Part shown: positions 7,271 through 16,030 of the stretch, piece after piece
Layout: every line of letters begins with the position of its first letter
Numbering within the stretch: the first letter of the stretch is position 1
Assembly: GCA_900551915.1 (NCBI GenBank)
Contig: URXT01000024.1
Span: 1-27,833 of the forward strand
From: an uncultured bacterium
GTDB taxonomy: Bacteria > Cyanobacteriota > Vampirovibrionia > Gastranaerophilales > Gastranaerophilaceae
Length of the DNA: 27,833 bases
Direction: 5' to 3'
Program-made: the position numbers and the translations under genes
The notes under the pieces: generated by a model
What the model was told of the DNA's origin: nothing
Seen by the model: the letters and a program-made list of their open reading frames with translations, nothing else
Databases searched by the model: none

Positions 7271-8194
7271 TTAATATTTTTTAACTAAAGTCCAGACGTT
7301 TTCAGGTTCTGTGGTATCGTAAACACCTTTCAAATATGCTTCAAACATATTTTTCGGCTCCATATAATAACGGTTACAGAAATTACCGTAGCAGATTATT
7401 TCATTATACAGATTTAATTTCAAAAGGATTTGCAAGTCATAATACACATCTTTTAGTAAAACTTTATCATCAAAAGCGTCAATTGCCGCGTAAAATTTCA
7501 TAATCCAGTTTTCTTTACGCATTTCGGCACGCAAATCTTCAAGAGCTTTTTCTGTGTAATAAAGAAGTTTATTTACATGAGTAAATCCCTTCAAGGTTAC
7601 AACAAGCTGGTCGCCGCTTTTGGCAAATTTACAGCACGGAGCTTCTTTTACTCTGCTGTAAAATTCACAAACAAGCCGGTCAACCATTTCTTTATGTTCT
7701 TTCTCTTTTTCTTCGTCGGTTCTCATATCGTCGATGGTACGTTTGTAAGCTGTAAGTTTTACAATTAAAACAACATTTCGGTAAGCTAAAATTGCCTGAT
7801 CGGCTTCTGCTCTCAGTTGAGCATTAAATTCATCTTCATTTTTTGATTTTATTTTGTCAATTTTCCTGCTCACACGGTTTTCGGCAGACACAGTATAAAT
7901 TTTCAATTGAGAAAGCGCACCGATAACAACAAAAAGGAACATTACAAAAAGGAATAATGAACCGTCAGTTTCGTTTACACCTTTGTTCAACGATTCTTCA
8001 AAGTATGAATGCATAAATACAGTAATATTATTTGCTACAGGAGTCAGAAATGCAAGAATTTGGAAATTTATCAAATCAAAGAACCAGTACATTATAAATG
8101 TAAAAAGGACTATTGCTACAACAATTTGAATTACCATTGCAAAATCAACGAATAGTCTTAAAAACTTTTTAAAAAAATTAAATAATGCAAGCAT
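7271..8194 (-). CDS. Membrane protein with degenerate class III cyclase-like domain
   Basis: A 307-residue protein of no family I can name. Residues about 17-52 and 80-101 are hydrophobic membrane segments, followed by a charged linker (105-135) and a cytoplasmic domain. That domain follows the layout of class III nucleotide cyclases: 'NVVLIVKLTAY' (140-150) where cyclases have the first beta-strand with metal Asp, 'CKFAKSGDQLVVTLKGF' (188-204) in place of the second Asp strand, and a late 'YNEIICYGNFCNRYY' helix-strand region. The first metal Asp is replaced, so it is unlikely to be catalytic. This reading is inference. GAGG lies 6 nt before the ATG; it is the last gene of the leftward pan cluster, 18 nt after panC. 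Confidence 0.7.
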   Translation of the reverse strand: MLALFNFFKKFLRLFVDFAMVIQIVVAIVLFTFIMYWFFDLINFQILAFLTPVANNITVFMHSYFEESLNKGVNETDGSLFLFVMFLFVVIGALSQLKIYTVSAENRVSRKIDKIKSKNEDEFNAQLRAEADQAILAYRNVVLIVKLTAYKRTIDDMRTDEEKEKEHKEMVDRLVCEFYSRVKEAPCCKFAKSGDQLVVTLKGFTHVNKLLYYTEKALEDLRAEMRKENWIMKFYAAIDAFDDKVLLKDVYYDLQILLKLNLYNEIICYGNFCNRYYMEPKNMFEAYLKGVYDTTEPENVWTLVKKY

Positions 8195-8212
8195 ACTTTC
8201 CTCTTATTTTCA

Positions 8213-9070
8213 TTAACCTTCCAATGAAATATTGTCAATTAACCGGACATTGCCAATTTTTACAGCTATAAAAACTATTGTATCTTTGTCAACGGTTTTC
8301 TTTAATTCCAAATCGTTTTTGTCGCGGAACTCGAGATATTCAAGATTGTGAGCATCTGTCAAAAACTTATATGCGGTTTCTGAAAGAGCCTCTGTATCTT
8401 TAATACCAGAATTATAGCATGATTTTATGTTAAATAAAATATCTTTAAGAACAAGAGCTTCTTTTCTCTCTTGCGGATTGAGATATTTATTCCTTGAACT
8501 CATTGCCAGACCGTCATCTTCACGAATAATGGGGCATGGAATAATCTCTACAGGAATACTCAAATCCTTCACCATTTTCTTAATAATTATTAACTGCTGA
8601 CGGTCTTTTTCTCCGAAAAATGCAAAATCCGGCTGAACTATGTTAAATAATTTGTTAACAACAGTACATACACCGTCAAAATGGCCTGTTCTGGATTTTC
8701 CGCAGAGTTTGTTTACGTAAAAGAAGGGCGGGATTACATAAGTCAAAAAATCATTTGACATTATATGCCCCTGACCGTACATTTCTTCGGCAGACGGGGC
8801 AAAAACAATATCAACGCCGGCTTCTTCAGCAAGTTTTGTATCAGCCTCCAAAGTTCTCGGATATTTCTCAAAGTCCTCCCCGGGACAAAATTGAATAGGG
8901 TTTACAAAAACAGAAACAACTGTTTTATCACATTTTTCAACGCTTTTTCGGATAAGGCTTAAATGACCTTTATGAAGTGCTCCCATTGTTGGAACAAGAC
9001 CTACTGTTAAGCCTTCTTTTTTCCACTGTTTTACTTTCTCTCTTACTTCCGCTATTGTATGAAGCAGCAT
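8213..9070 (-). CDS. panC: Pantothenate synthetase
   Basis: Joins pantoate and beta-alanine using ATP to give pantothenate, the CoA precursor; cytoplasmic. The 285-residue protein has the HIGH-like ATP motif in 'PTMGALHKGHLSLI', the pantoate-binding 'VFVNPIQF' and 'EDFEKYPRT', 'FFGEKDRQQL' and the KMSKS-like 'MSSRNKYL'. Length is normal. I start at the ATG at 9070, about 8 nt after AGAGG; the GTG at 9079 is in frame but sits on that site. panB lies two genes upstream in the same leftward cluster, split from panC by a TPR membrane protein. panD is not in the window. Confidence 0.97.
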   Translation of the reverse strand: MLLHTIAEVREKVKQWKKEGLTVGLVPTMGALHKGHLSLIRKSVEKCDKTVVSVFVNPIQFCPGEDFEKYPRTLEADTKLAEEAGVDIVFAPSAEEMYGQGHIMSNDFLTYVIPPFFYVNKLCGKSRTGHFDGVCTVVNKLFNIVQPDFAFFGEKDRQQLIIIKKMVKDLSIPVEIIPCPIIREDDGLAMSSRNKYLNPQERKEALVLKDILFNIKSCYNSGIKDTEALSETAYKFLTDAHNLEYLEFRDKNDLELKKTVDKDTIVFIAVKIGNVRLIDNISLEG

Positions 9071-9107
9071 TCCTCTCACCTCTTTTATTGAAATTATATC
9101 ACAAGAT

Positions 9108-9857
9108 TTAAAAATGGAATTTTTTTCTTAAATCTGTGTAGTATTCCTCATAATAACTGCTGTTTTCATAAAGTTCCCTCAACTTGTCATTCTTAGGACA
9201 AAGGTTAAATGCTGTATCAAAATCAGACTCAAACCTGTCTTTTCGGCCAAGCGCCCTGTAAATGTACCCTCTCACCGCATAATCCCAGCATGTTGGCTGC
9301 TCATTCTTAAATTCAACATTAATAACATTCAGCGCCAAAGTGTAATTTTTGTTCAATATGCTGTTTATTGCGGCCATCTGATTGTGCGAAGTTTGGACAC
9401 ATGTTCCAACCGCCTTGTCATAATCGCCTTTGATAGTATAAAGCATGCATAAATGGTGAAGCGGAGCATCATCTTTTTTTATTTCATAAGATTTTTCATA
9501 TGCTGCTATGGCCTCGCTTCCTTTAAAATAAAGTACATAGTAAGCACCCTTTTCGTTATACATTAACGCTTTTACTGAAGGCATGAGAGCAGTCTTAATC
9601 GCCAAATCATAAAAACTTTCAGCCTTTTCACTGTTATAATTATTATATGCCGCTCCCAAAAACCAAAACGGAATCCCAAAATATATTACCAGAAGCGGGA
9701 TTAAAATAAGCGAGAGCTTAACCGGCAGAAATTTAAAAGTTTTGTACTTATAGAATTCTACTCCCGACCAGATGGCAACTCCGGCAAGTACAAATAAACT
9801 TAATATTGATAAAACAAACATTACAACTATCGTGATGAACAAGTCATTATTAATCAT
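9108..9857 (-). CDS. TPR-like membrane protein
   Basis: A 249-residue protein between panB and panC with no evident link to pantothenate synthesis. Two membrane segments occupy about residues 7-33 and 46-69. The remainder is alpha-helical with TPR-like pairs: 'KALMYNEKGAYYVLYFKGS', 'APLHHLCMLYTIKGDYDKAV' and 'WDYAVRGYIYRALGRKDR', each with the small/aromatic spacing of TPR units. TPR folds bind partner proteins; the partner here is unknown. AAGGG lies 10 nt before the ATG. It may simply be co-transcribed with its neighbours. Confidence 0.75.
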   Translation of the reverse strand: MINNDLFITIVVMFVLSILSLFVLAGVAIWSGVEFYKYKTFKFLPVKLSLILIPLLVIYFGIPFWFLGAAYNNYNSEKAESFYDLAIKTALMPSVKALMYNEKGAYYVLYFKGSEAIAAYEKSYEIKKDDAPLHHLCMLYTIKGDYDKAVGTCVQTSHNQMAAINSILNKNYTLALNVINVEFKNEQPTCWDYAVRGYIYRALGRKDRFESDFDTAFNLCPKNDKLRELYENSSYYEEYYTDLRKKFHF

Positions 9858-9877
9858 AATAAATTAGCCCTTCTTTA

Positions 9878-10678
9878 TTAAAAAACTTCACTTTCGGAAG
9901 GAAAACTTCCGTTTTTCACATCCTCGTCAAATCGTTTTGCACAATCCAGAATAAAAGCTCTCATATCACCGTATTTTCTTGCAAATTTTGGCGTGAATTC
10001 CGAATATTTTCCAAACACATCATCGCATACAAGAACCTGTGCATCGCAATACTTTCCGGCACCGCAGGAGATAGTCGGAATTTCAAGTTTCTCTGTTATA
10101 TATTTTGCAGAGTCTTGCGGCACCATTTCCAACACGAGCGAAAACGCACCGGCTTGCTGCAGAGCTTGTGCCTGACGCAAAATTTCATCTGTGGCTTCTC
10201 TTGTTTTCCCTTGAATTTTATAGCCGCCCAATGTATTCAAAAATTGCGGAGTGAAACCCAGATGCGCCATAACCGGAATTCCGGTTTCCGTAAGCCTTTT
10301 AACCAAATTAACCGTATATTCGCTGTAACCTTCAATTTTCACAGCATGTGCGCCGAGTTTTATCATTTCGCCGCAGTTTTTAATTGCCGAAGAAATATCG
10401 ACATGATAGCTTAAAAAAGGCATATCCGTTACAACAAGTGCCCGTTGAACGCCTCTTGCAACAGCTTTTGTAAAAATTTTCATCTCGTCAACGCCGACGC
10501 AATGAGTTGTTTCATAGCCTAATGCAGTCATTGCAAGGCTGTCGCCTATCAAAACAACATCAATTCCTGCTTCGTCAATATATTTTGCGGTTGAAAAATC
10601 GTATGCAGTCAAAACCGAAAATTTTTCCCCGGCCTCTTTAATTTTTCTTAGAGTATTGACTGTAACTTTTTTAACCAT
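9878..10678 (-). CDS. panB: Ketopantoate hydroxymethyltransferase
   Basis: Transfers a hydroxymethyl group from methylene-tetrahydrofolate to alpha-ketoisovalerate, giving ketopantoate, the first committed step of pantothenate synthesis. Signature stretches are 'LTAYDFSTAKYIDEAG', 'VLIGDSLAMTALGYETT' with the metal-binding Asp, 'TDMPFLSY', 'KLGAHAVKIEG', 'PVMAHLGFTPQ' and 'PTISCGAG'. Length, 266 residues, is normal. The start is taken at the ATG at 10678, which overlaps the yvcK stop as TAATG and gives the usual family N-terminus; an in-frame ATG at 10690 adds four residues. Translation is probably coupled to yvcK. Confidence 0.96.
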   Translation of the reverse strand: MVKKVTVNTLRKIKEAGEKFSVLTAYDFSTAKYIDEAGIDVVLIGDSLAMTALGYETTHCVGVDEMKIFTKAVARGVQRALVVTDMPFLSYHVDISSAIKNCGEMIKLGAHAVKIEGYSEYTVNLVKRLTETGIPVMAHLGFTPQFLNTLGGYKIQGKTREATDEILRQAQALQQAGAFSLVLEMVPQDSAKYITEKLEIPTISCGAGKYCDAQVLVCDDVFGKYSEFTPKFARKYGDMRAFILDCAKRFDEDVKNGSFPSESEVF

Positions 10679-12033
10679 TATACCGCACATTCTTTTTTGA
10701 TATCTTGATGAGAAGTTTTAGTTGCTTTATCTATTTTATGTTCTTTTCTGAACCAATAGTAAATTGCCCTTGCAACACGGTTTGAACTATGTCTCACCAG
10801 ACCTTCACGGCTGTCTTCGATGAGTTTTTTAGGAAACATTTTAATGCCGAGTTTTTTCAAATTTTCTAAATCCAGTTTTACAGGATAAGAACCGGCCATT
10901 TCATATTTTTGGGCAAGGTTGCACGGGATAAAATCATTAACAAGAACCGCATCTATAATATTTTTACTGTTTGCATGCTGCATAAGCGCTCTTACATGGT
11001 CTGAAGCCGAATAGTTATCGGTTTCACCGGGCTGCGTCATAATATTGCAGACATATATTTTTTTTGCATGGGATTTGGCAATTTCCTGTGAAATTTCTGA
11101 TATAAGAAGGTTAGGAATAACGCTTGTATAAAGGCTTCCGGGCCCGAGAATAATCAAATCTGCATCTTTAATTGCTGTAATCACATCCTCAAGAGCATGA
11201 CAGTGTGAAGGGTCAGTAAAAAGTCTTTTTATTTTGCCGTGAGCTTCCGGAATGTTAGATTCACCATGAATAATGCGTCCGTCTTCCATTTCGGCAACAA
11301 GTTTCATATCATCAAGCGTTGACGGAAGAACACGGCCTCTGATTGAAAGTACGTTTGAAGATTCTTTTACGGCTCTTACCATATCGCCGGTAATTGCGCA
11401 AAGAGCCGTTAGGAAAAGATTTCCAAAACTATGCCCCTCAAGACCTTCGCCGGATTTAAAGCGGTATTGAAAAAGTTTTGTTATAAGGTTTTCGTCATCC
11501 GCAAGTGCCGCAATACAGTTTCTGATATCGCCAGGCGGTAAAATTCCCATATCTTCACGAAGTCTGCCTGAGCTGCCGCCGTCATCGCCGACAGTTACGA
11601 CTGCTGTTATATTATTTGTAATGTTTTTAATTCCGCGCAGCAACATTGAAAGACCTGTACCGCCGCCGACCGCAACGATTTTTGGACCGCGGTTAAGTTT
11701 ACGGCGTCTGTAAAGCGCTTCAAGCATTGAAGTATCGTCTTTCATACCAAGCATTGAAAGGTTAGTCTTCTGCCAGCCTTTGAAGAAAATTCCGGCGCCG
11801 AACATTATAATCGCAAACGCTGTCCATTCGGTTGAAACATTCATCGCAACTTTTTTGATAAACTGCATTGTGTAAAAAACAGGTTTGATATCACAAAGTA
11901 TCAAAAATCCGATTGTCATAAACAATGTGCCCAAAAATATCATTGCAAACCAGCGTTTGACCTGCAAGCCCGGAATAAGCCAGGCTGCATCTTTTGGCAT
12001 TCTCATATTATTTGTAAAATTTTTCATCACCAT
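10678..12033 (-). CDS. yvcK: YvcK/CofD-family UDP-sugar-binding protein, membrane-anchored
   Basis: YvcK proteins bind UDP-GlcNAc and influence cell shape and growth on gluconeogenic carbon; the family shares the CofD fold. The Rossmann start 'VAVGGGTGLSMLLRGIK' lies near residue 120, followed by 'AVVTVGDDGGSSGRLREDMG', 'PPGDIRNCIAALA', 'GHSFGNLFL' and 'LILGPGSLYTSVIPNLL'. Before it are two predicted membrane segments (about 28-49 and 66-86), absent in Bacillus YvcK but seen, as I recall, in cyanobacterial members. The 451-residue length reflects this extension. Start: ATG 12033 has a GGGA only 2 nt away, so ATG 12027 may be the true start. Pairing with panB by TAATG overlap is unusual. Confidence 0.93.
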   Translation of the reverse strand: MVMKNFTNNMRMPKDAAWLIPGLQVKRWFAMIFLGTLFMTIGFLILCDIKPVFYTMQFIKKVAMNVSTEWTAFAIIMFGAGIFFKGWQKTNLSMLGMKDDTSMLEALYRRRKLNRGPKIVAVGGGTGLSMLLRGIKNITNNITAVVTVGDDGGSSGRLREDMGILPPGDIRNCIAALADDENLITKLFQYRFKSGEGLEGHSFGNLFLTALCAITGDMVRAVKESSNVLSIRGRVLPSTLDDMKLVAEMEDGRIIHGESNIPEAHGKIKRLFTDPSHCHALEDVITAIKDADLIILGPGSLYTSVIPNLLISEISQEIAKSHAKKIYVCNIMTQPGETDNYSASDHVRALMQHANSKNIIDAVLVNDFIPCNLAQKYEMAGSYPVKLDLENLKKLGIKMFPKKLIEDSREGLVRHSSNRVARAIYYWFRKEHKIDKATKTSHQDIKKECAV

Positions 12034-12047
12034 TTCCCTGCTCTAAA

Positions 12048-12851
12048 TTATTCTACCCAGCCCGAATCGTAAACATTTTTGTAATTTACCGGAACCGGTG
12101 TAATTAGATTTTTCGCTTCTTTTGCAATCTCCAAAATATTTGGAACTTTGCCGGAGAAGTGAATTGTATCAACGTTCACAAAAGTTTTTCCGCCCTCGCG
12201 GTTTTGAACCTGTGAGAAGTTCAAAAGTGTTTTCAGACGGTTCACATAATCAAAAGCACTTTGATTATCTTTCACGGAAAAATCAATTGTTCCGTCAACA
12301 TTATACGTTTTTTCCGGCATGATTTCCTGCGCAACAGGAAGGTTCACGTATTCGCCGGTCTTTTCTGTAACATCGCCTGAGGCACCGTAATATACAAGCC
12401 ATTGAGAACATTTTTTGACAGCTTTTGCAATTGCACAGGCAAAAGTAAAATCTTCTGCTGCCATTTTGTACATTGCACCATGAGGACGGACATGCTCGAT
12501 TTCCATGTTAAAGCTTTTTGCAAATGACATAATTGCGCCGACCTGATATAAAACAAGAGCTTCGATTTCATCTTCATCCAAATCCATTGCGCGGTAGCCA
12601 AACCCTTGAATATCATCAAACCCGATATGTGCGCCGACTACAACATTTTTTTCTTTTGCGGCTAGAAGAGCATTTTTAATTGTCAGCGGGTCGCCGGCGT
12701 GAAATCCGCAAGAAATATTTACTGAACTTACATAATCCAAAAGCTCAAATTCCGAACTGTTTTTATAAACACCAAAACTTTGCGCCAAATCGCAATTAAA
12801 ATCTATATTTTTAATTTGTTTTCTTTCAGGTCTTGTTATTTGCTGCTGCAT
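12048..12851 (-). CDS. pxpA: 5-oxoprolinase subunit A, LamB/YcsF family
   Basis: PxpA is one of three subunits of the bacterial ATP-dependent 5-oxoprolinase, which opens 5-oxoproline to glutamate. Family markers are 'DFNCDLAQSFGVY' at the N-terminus, 'VNISCGFHAGDPLTI', 'VVVGAHIGFDDIQGFG', 'VLYQVGAIMSFAK' and 'HVRPHGAMYKMAAED'. Length, 267 residues, is slightly above the usual 245-255 because of a short N-terminal extension. Neither pxpB nor pxpC is in the window, so the subunit is either assembled from distant genes or has another role. AGGAA precedes the ATG; yvcK follows 14 nt after its stop. Confidence 0.9.
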   Translation of the reverse strand: MQQQITRPERKQIKNIDFNCDLAQSFGVYKNSSEFELLDYVSSVNISCGFHAGDPLTIKNALLAAKEKNVVVGAHIGFDDIQGFGYRAMDLDEDEIEALVLYQVGAIMSFAKSFNMEIEHVRPHGAMYKMAAEDFTFACAIAKAVKKCSQWLVYYGASGDVTEKTGEYVNLPVAQEIMPEKTYNVDGTIDFSVKDNQSAFDYVNRLKTLLNFSQVQNREGGKTFVNVDTIHFSGKVPNILEIAKEAKNLITPVPVNYKNVYDSGWVE

Positions 12852-12935
12852 AATTTTTCCTATTAAAATAATACTTCTAATAAGATAATTATACTTATAA
12901 AATAATATATTGCCAGTATCTTTACATAATTTTAA

Positions 12936-13559
12936 CTAAGCACGGTAAACATCCGAAAGTTCTAAAAATAAATACTGCTTTGTATAATATGCAAGCCTTG
13001 CAGTGTCCTGCTTTGAGTAGCTTTTCAGATTAAAAGCAAACTCAAACCTCCGGCTATCTAGATTGGTGTTTTTATTGAAAAACAAATATATGCATCCGTT
13101 TGTCAAAACGTAATATTCTGACTTGAAGTAAAGCTTATCCATCAGAACTGAAAGTTTCGCACCGTATTTTTCATCGTAAGTATTATTTGAATAATCAACA
13201 GCATCTTCTTTGAACGGGATGTATTTTACAGAAAGTGCGTTTTTAGCAAGCTTGCTGTGATCCCACTTTTTGACAACATAATCCGGAAGGAAGTCAGCAC
13301 GGCCGATAAAACTCTGGAATTCACGCATATCATAGGTATTGTAACCCAGTATCATAAACATCGGTAAAATAAGCTTTTGGCGGATTTCCTCAACAGTAAG
13401 TTCCTCAAATTTTGCCATATAAGGTCCGTTTTTCACAATTGCAAGATTGCGCGGCAAAACACGCTTGTTGAGCTTATATATAACCCTTTTGCAAAAGATA
13501 TAAATAAACCACGAAACCATTAAGACTATCAGGAATAACAGAATTGCTATCTCTAACAT
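12936..13559 (-). CDS. Membrane-anchored HsdR_N-like domain protein
   Basis: A 207-residue protein with one N-terminal membrane helix (about residues 3-24) and a basic stretch after it, so the rest is probably cytoplasmic. The body resembles the N-terminal domain of type I restriction HsdR: 'VEEIRQKLILPMFMILGYN' near 57, 'PDYVVKKW' near 92, a beta-strand 'KNALSVKYIPF' where the nuclease Glu-x-Lys normally lies, and 'SEYYVLTNGCIYLFFNKN' near 148-165. The Glu is missing (Ser-Val-Lys), so nuclease activity is doubtful. No helicase or methylase is nearby. There is no Shine-Dalgarno and a TATAAT ends 4 nt before the ATG, suggesting a leaderless message. Family assignment is from pattern, not alignment. 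Confidence 0.7.
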   Translation of the reverse strand: MLEIAILLFLIVLMVSWFIYIFCKRVIYKLNKRVLPRNLAIVKNGPYMAKFEELTVEEIRQKLILPMFMILGYNTYDMREFQSFIGRADFLPDYVVKKWDHSKLAKNALSVKYIPFKEDAVDYSNNTYDEKYGAKLSVLMDKLYFKSEYYVLTNGCIYLFFNKNTNLDSRRFEFAFNLKSYSKQDTARLAYYTKQYLFLELSDVYRA

Positions 13560-13623
13560 ATTATAATTTTAACTTATTTTAAGAAAAATTACCATATATT
13601 TACAAAAAATGTTCATAAAAGTT

Positions 13624-13651
13624 AAAAAGCCTCTGTCTTAAAACAGAGGCT
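13624..13651 (-). terminator. Terminator of rpsT
   Basis: A 9-bp stem (13651-13643 with 13636-13628), 6-nt loop and T5 on the minus strand, 25 nt after the rpsT stop. Confidence 0.85.
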
Positions 13652-13675
13652 TCAGGCAATTTACCAAAAAATTAA

Positions 13676-13945
13676 CTATTTAGACTGAAGTTTATTGATA
13701 GCCTTAGTTAATCTTGATTTTTTTCTAGCTGCTGTATTTTTGTGTAAAACACCTTTAGAAACAGCTTTGTCACAAAGCTGGTAAACTTTTGATAAAGCTG
13801 CATTCAAAGCATCTTTGTCATCAGCAGTGCTTAATTCAAGAACTTTTTTTACCGCTGTTTTGATAGAAGATTTAACTGCAACATTTCTAAGTCTGTTTCT
13901 TTCAGCAATTAGAACTCTTTTTTTAGAAGATTTAATATTCGCCAT
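13676..13945 (-). CDS. rpsT: Ribosomal protein bS20
   Basis: An 89-residue basic, helical small-subunit protein. The N-terminal 'MANIKSSKKRVLIAERNRLR' and C-terminal 'HKNTAARKKSRLTKAINKL' are diagnostic for S20. AAAGG lies about 10 nt before the ATG. It is monocistronic, with a terminator behind it. Two small hairpins in the leader (13973-14008) could be involved in autoregulation, as S20 represses its own translation in Escherichia coli. Confidence 0.98.
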   Translation of the reverse strand: MANIKSSKKRVLIAERNRLRNVAVKSSIKTAVKKVLELSTADDKDALNAALSKVYQLCDKAVSKGVLHKNTAARKKSRLTKAINKLQSK

Positions 13946-13972
13946 TTTAATTTTGCCTTTCTTTACTCTTAC

Positions 13973-14008
13973 GTCCGTTTAATGACGACGGACACATTTG
14001 AGGATGTG
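13973..14008 (-). promoter_or_regulatory. Hairpins in the rpsT leader
   Basis: On the minus strand CACAT/ATGTG (14008-14004 with 13997-13993) and GTCCGT/ACGGAC (13993-13988 with 13978-13973) form adjacent hairpins 28-63 nt before rpsT. They may be part of a regulatory leader; no known family is matched. Confidence 0.3.
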
Positions 14009-14283
14009 AGTAATTTTATTTTTATTATAAATATATTTTTTTTGCAATCCTTTTATTAAAAGATTTTAAGTATAATTTAGCCATAAAGAATAAACTCGAA
14101 TTTCTAATTCTTAAGGATTGTATACAATGTATATACAAATAATCATTAAAATTTGTAACATTATTCACAAGAATTAGTCCTAAAGGATTATATTTTTTAC
14201 CCGTTTGTGGTATATATAATTATAATGAAGTCGAATTATAGTTATATAATAATTCGCTTAATAAGAAGATAATGGAGGCAAAG
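14009..14283 (+). other. AT-rich leader region before the GH57 gene
   Basis: No gene. It holds several -10-like TATAAT boxes (14071-14076, 14215-14220, 14221-14226) without good -35 partners. There is a 7-bp inverted repeat TTGTATA-N7-TATACAA around 14118-14140, and the arms CTAATTCTT and AAGAATTAG about 55 nt apart that could pair in the transcript. The last third probably contains the promoter of the branching enzyme. Confidence 0.35.
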
Positions 14284-16008
14284 ATGTCAGTAGGACAATT
14301 CGTATTTATGTTACACAGCCACCTTCCTTACTATAGAAAAGCCGGCATGTGGCCTTTCGGGGAAGAAAACCTTTATGAATGTATGGCAGAAACTTACGTT
14401 CCTTTACTTAATGCTATTTCAGAGCTTTATGATGAAGGCATCAAAGCTAAACTTACTGTCGGGATTACACCGATATTAGCCGAACAGCTTGATGATGAGC
14501 ATCTCAAGCATGGTTTTGTCAAATATCTGGATTCTAGAATTGAAAAAGTTTCTAAAGACCTGGAAAGATATCCTGATCCTAAAGTCGCTCACTCTCAGCA
14601 TTTAAAATATTTGGCTAAATATTACTACGACTGGTTTAATCATATTAAAGATTCTTTTATCAATAAATACGGAATGGACTTAATAGGCCAATTTAAGAAA
14701 TATCAGGATTTGGGTTGCATTGAAATTACGACTTCAGGTGCAACACACGGTTTTTCACCGCTTTTGGCAACTGACAGCAACCTTAATGCCCAGTTCAAAA
14801 TCGGTTCTGATACAACAAAAAGACTTTTTGGTAAAAAAGCTTCCGGCTGCTGGCTTCCTGAATGTGCCTACAGACAAGGTTATGAATATGCAGGCAAAGA
14901 CGGTCAAAAACATTGGCGTCCGGCAATTGAAGTAACTTTGCAGAACAACGACATTGAATACTTCTTTACAGAATCTCATGTAATCGAAGGCGGCAATTCA
15001 ATCGGAAACAGACGTGTAATCGGGGTTTACGGAAACATTGAATACATTCCGCTTCCTGAACGTGAAGCAACCGGATATGATACATATTCAGCATACTGGC
15101 TTCCGGATGCTCAAGTGGCAGTTATGGGAAGAAATGACAGAGCTGGTTATCAGGTTTGGTCAGCTGCTGACGGATATCCCGGTGATGGCTGCTTCCGTGA
15201 ATTTCACAGAAAAGACGCTAATTCCGGCATGCATTATTGGAGAATAACTTCACCTAAAACCGATTTAGGCGACAAAATGCTTTATGACCCGGTTCTGGCA
15301 TTGAACAAAGTTAACGAAAACTCTGATCATTACACAACTTTAATTTACCATTTGCTAAATGATTATAAAATGGCGCACAACGGTAAAGAAGGTTTGGTAA
15401 TGGTTTCATTCGACACAGAACTCTTCGGACACTGGTGGTTTGAAGGTGTTGAATTCATTAAACAGGTTGTTAAAAAATTCGCAACTTATCTTCCTGAAGT
15501 TGAAAGAATGACTGCCGGCGAATATATTCATACATATCCGCCGAAAGAAGCCATTCAGATTCCTGAAAGCTCCTGGGGGCAAGGCGGACACTTCTATGTT
15601 TGGAACAATCACTTAACAGAATGGATGTGGCCGATAATCCATGCTTGTGAAAAACGCATAAACAAAATTGCAGATAAATATCCGGAAATTCCGGAAGACA
15701 AACTTCTTCACAGAGCATTGAACCAGATGGCAAGAGAAAATCTGTTATTGCAAAGTTCTGACTGGCCGTTCCTGATTACAACATGGCAGGCTAAAGATTA
15801 TGCAACTGACAGATTCAGAGAGCATGTTGACAGATTTGAAAAAATCTGCGATATGATTGAAAGCGGAAATATTGATGACGCGGCATTAAGAGAAATCGAA
15901 AGCATTGATAACTGCTTCCCTGTAATTGATTACAGAGTTTACCAGTCGGTAGAAGAAGGCGTAATTCCGCAACAATCAAAAAAACTTGCTCCTCTATATG
16001 TAGACTAA
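14284..16008 (+). CDS. GH57 1,4-alpha-glucan branching enzyme
   Basis: Glycoside hydrolase family 57 protein that moves alpha-1,4 chains to alpha-1,6 branch points in glycogen. The 574-residue protein starts 'FVFMLHSHLPYYRKAGMWPF' (beta-strand with the His of the active centre), has 'TTSGATHGFSPLL', 'GCWLPECAY' with the nucleophile Glu at 193 and 'VSFDTELFGHWWFEG' with the acid/base Asp at 377; spacing matches the Thermococcus branching enzyme. 'WWFEG' and the C-terminal helical DUF1957 region are typical of the branching subfamily rather than amylopullulanase. ATG 14284 is chosen because GGAGG lies 5 nt upstream; ATG 14272 contains that site. Monocistronic, ending at a strong terminator. Confidence 0.93.
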   Translation: MSVGQFVFMLHSHLPYYRKAGMWPFGEENLYECMAETYVPLLNAISELYDEGIKAKLTVGITPILAEQLDDEHLKHGFVKYLDSRIEKVSKDLERYPDPKVAHSQHLKYLAKYYYDWFNHIKDSFINKYGMDLIGQFKKYQDLGCIEITTSGATHGFSPLLATDSNLNAQFKIGSDTTKRLFGKKASGCWLPECAYRQGYEYAGKDGQKHWRPAIEVTLQNNDIEYFFTESHVIEGGNSIGNRRVIGVYGNIEYIPLPEREATGYDTYSAYWLPDAQVAVMGRNDRAGYQVWSAADGYPGDGCFREFHRKDANSGMHYWRITSPKTDLGDKMLYDPVLALNKVNENSDHYTTLIYHLLNDYKMAHNGKEGLVMVSFDTELFGHWWFEGVEFIKQVVKKFATYLPEVERMTAGEYIHTYPPKEAIQIPESSWGQGGHFYVWNNHLTEWMWPIIHACEKRINKIADKYPEIPEDKLLHRALNQMARENLLLQSSDWPFLITTWQAKDYATDRFREHVDRFEKICDMIESGNIDDAALREIESIDNCFPVIDYRVYQSVEEGVIPQQSKKLAPLYVD

Positions 16009-16030
16009 CCAGTTAAACAAAATAAAACTA

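Noticed and set aside
10115..10414. Plus-strand frame opposite panB
   Set aside because: Lies wholly within a clear panB and shows no recognisable motif or ribosome site.
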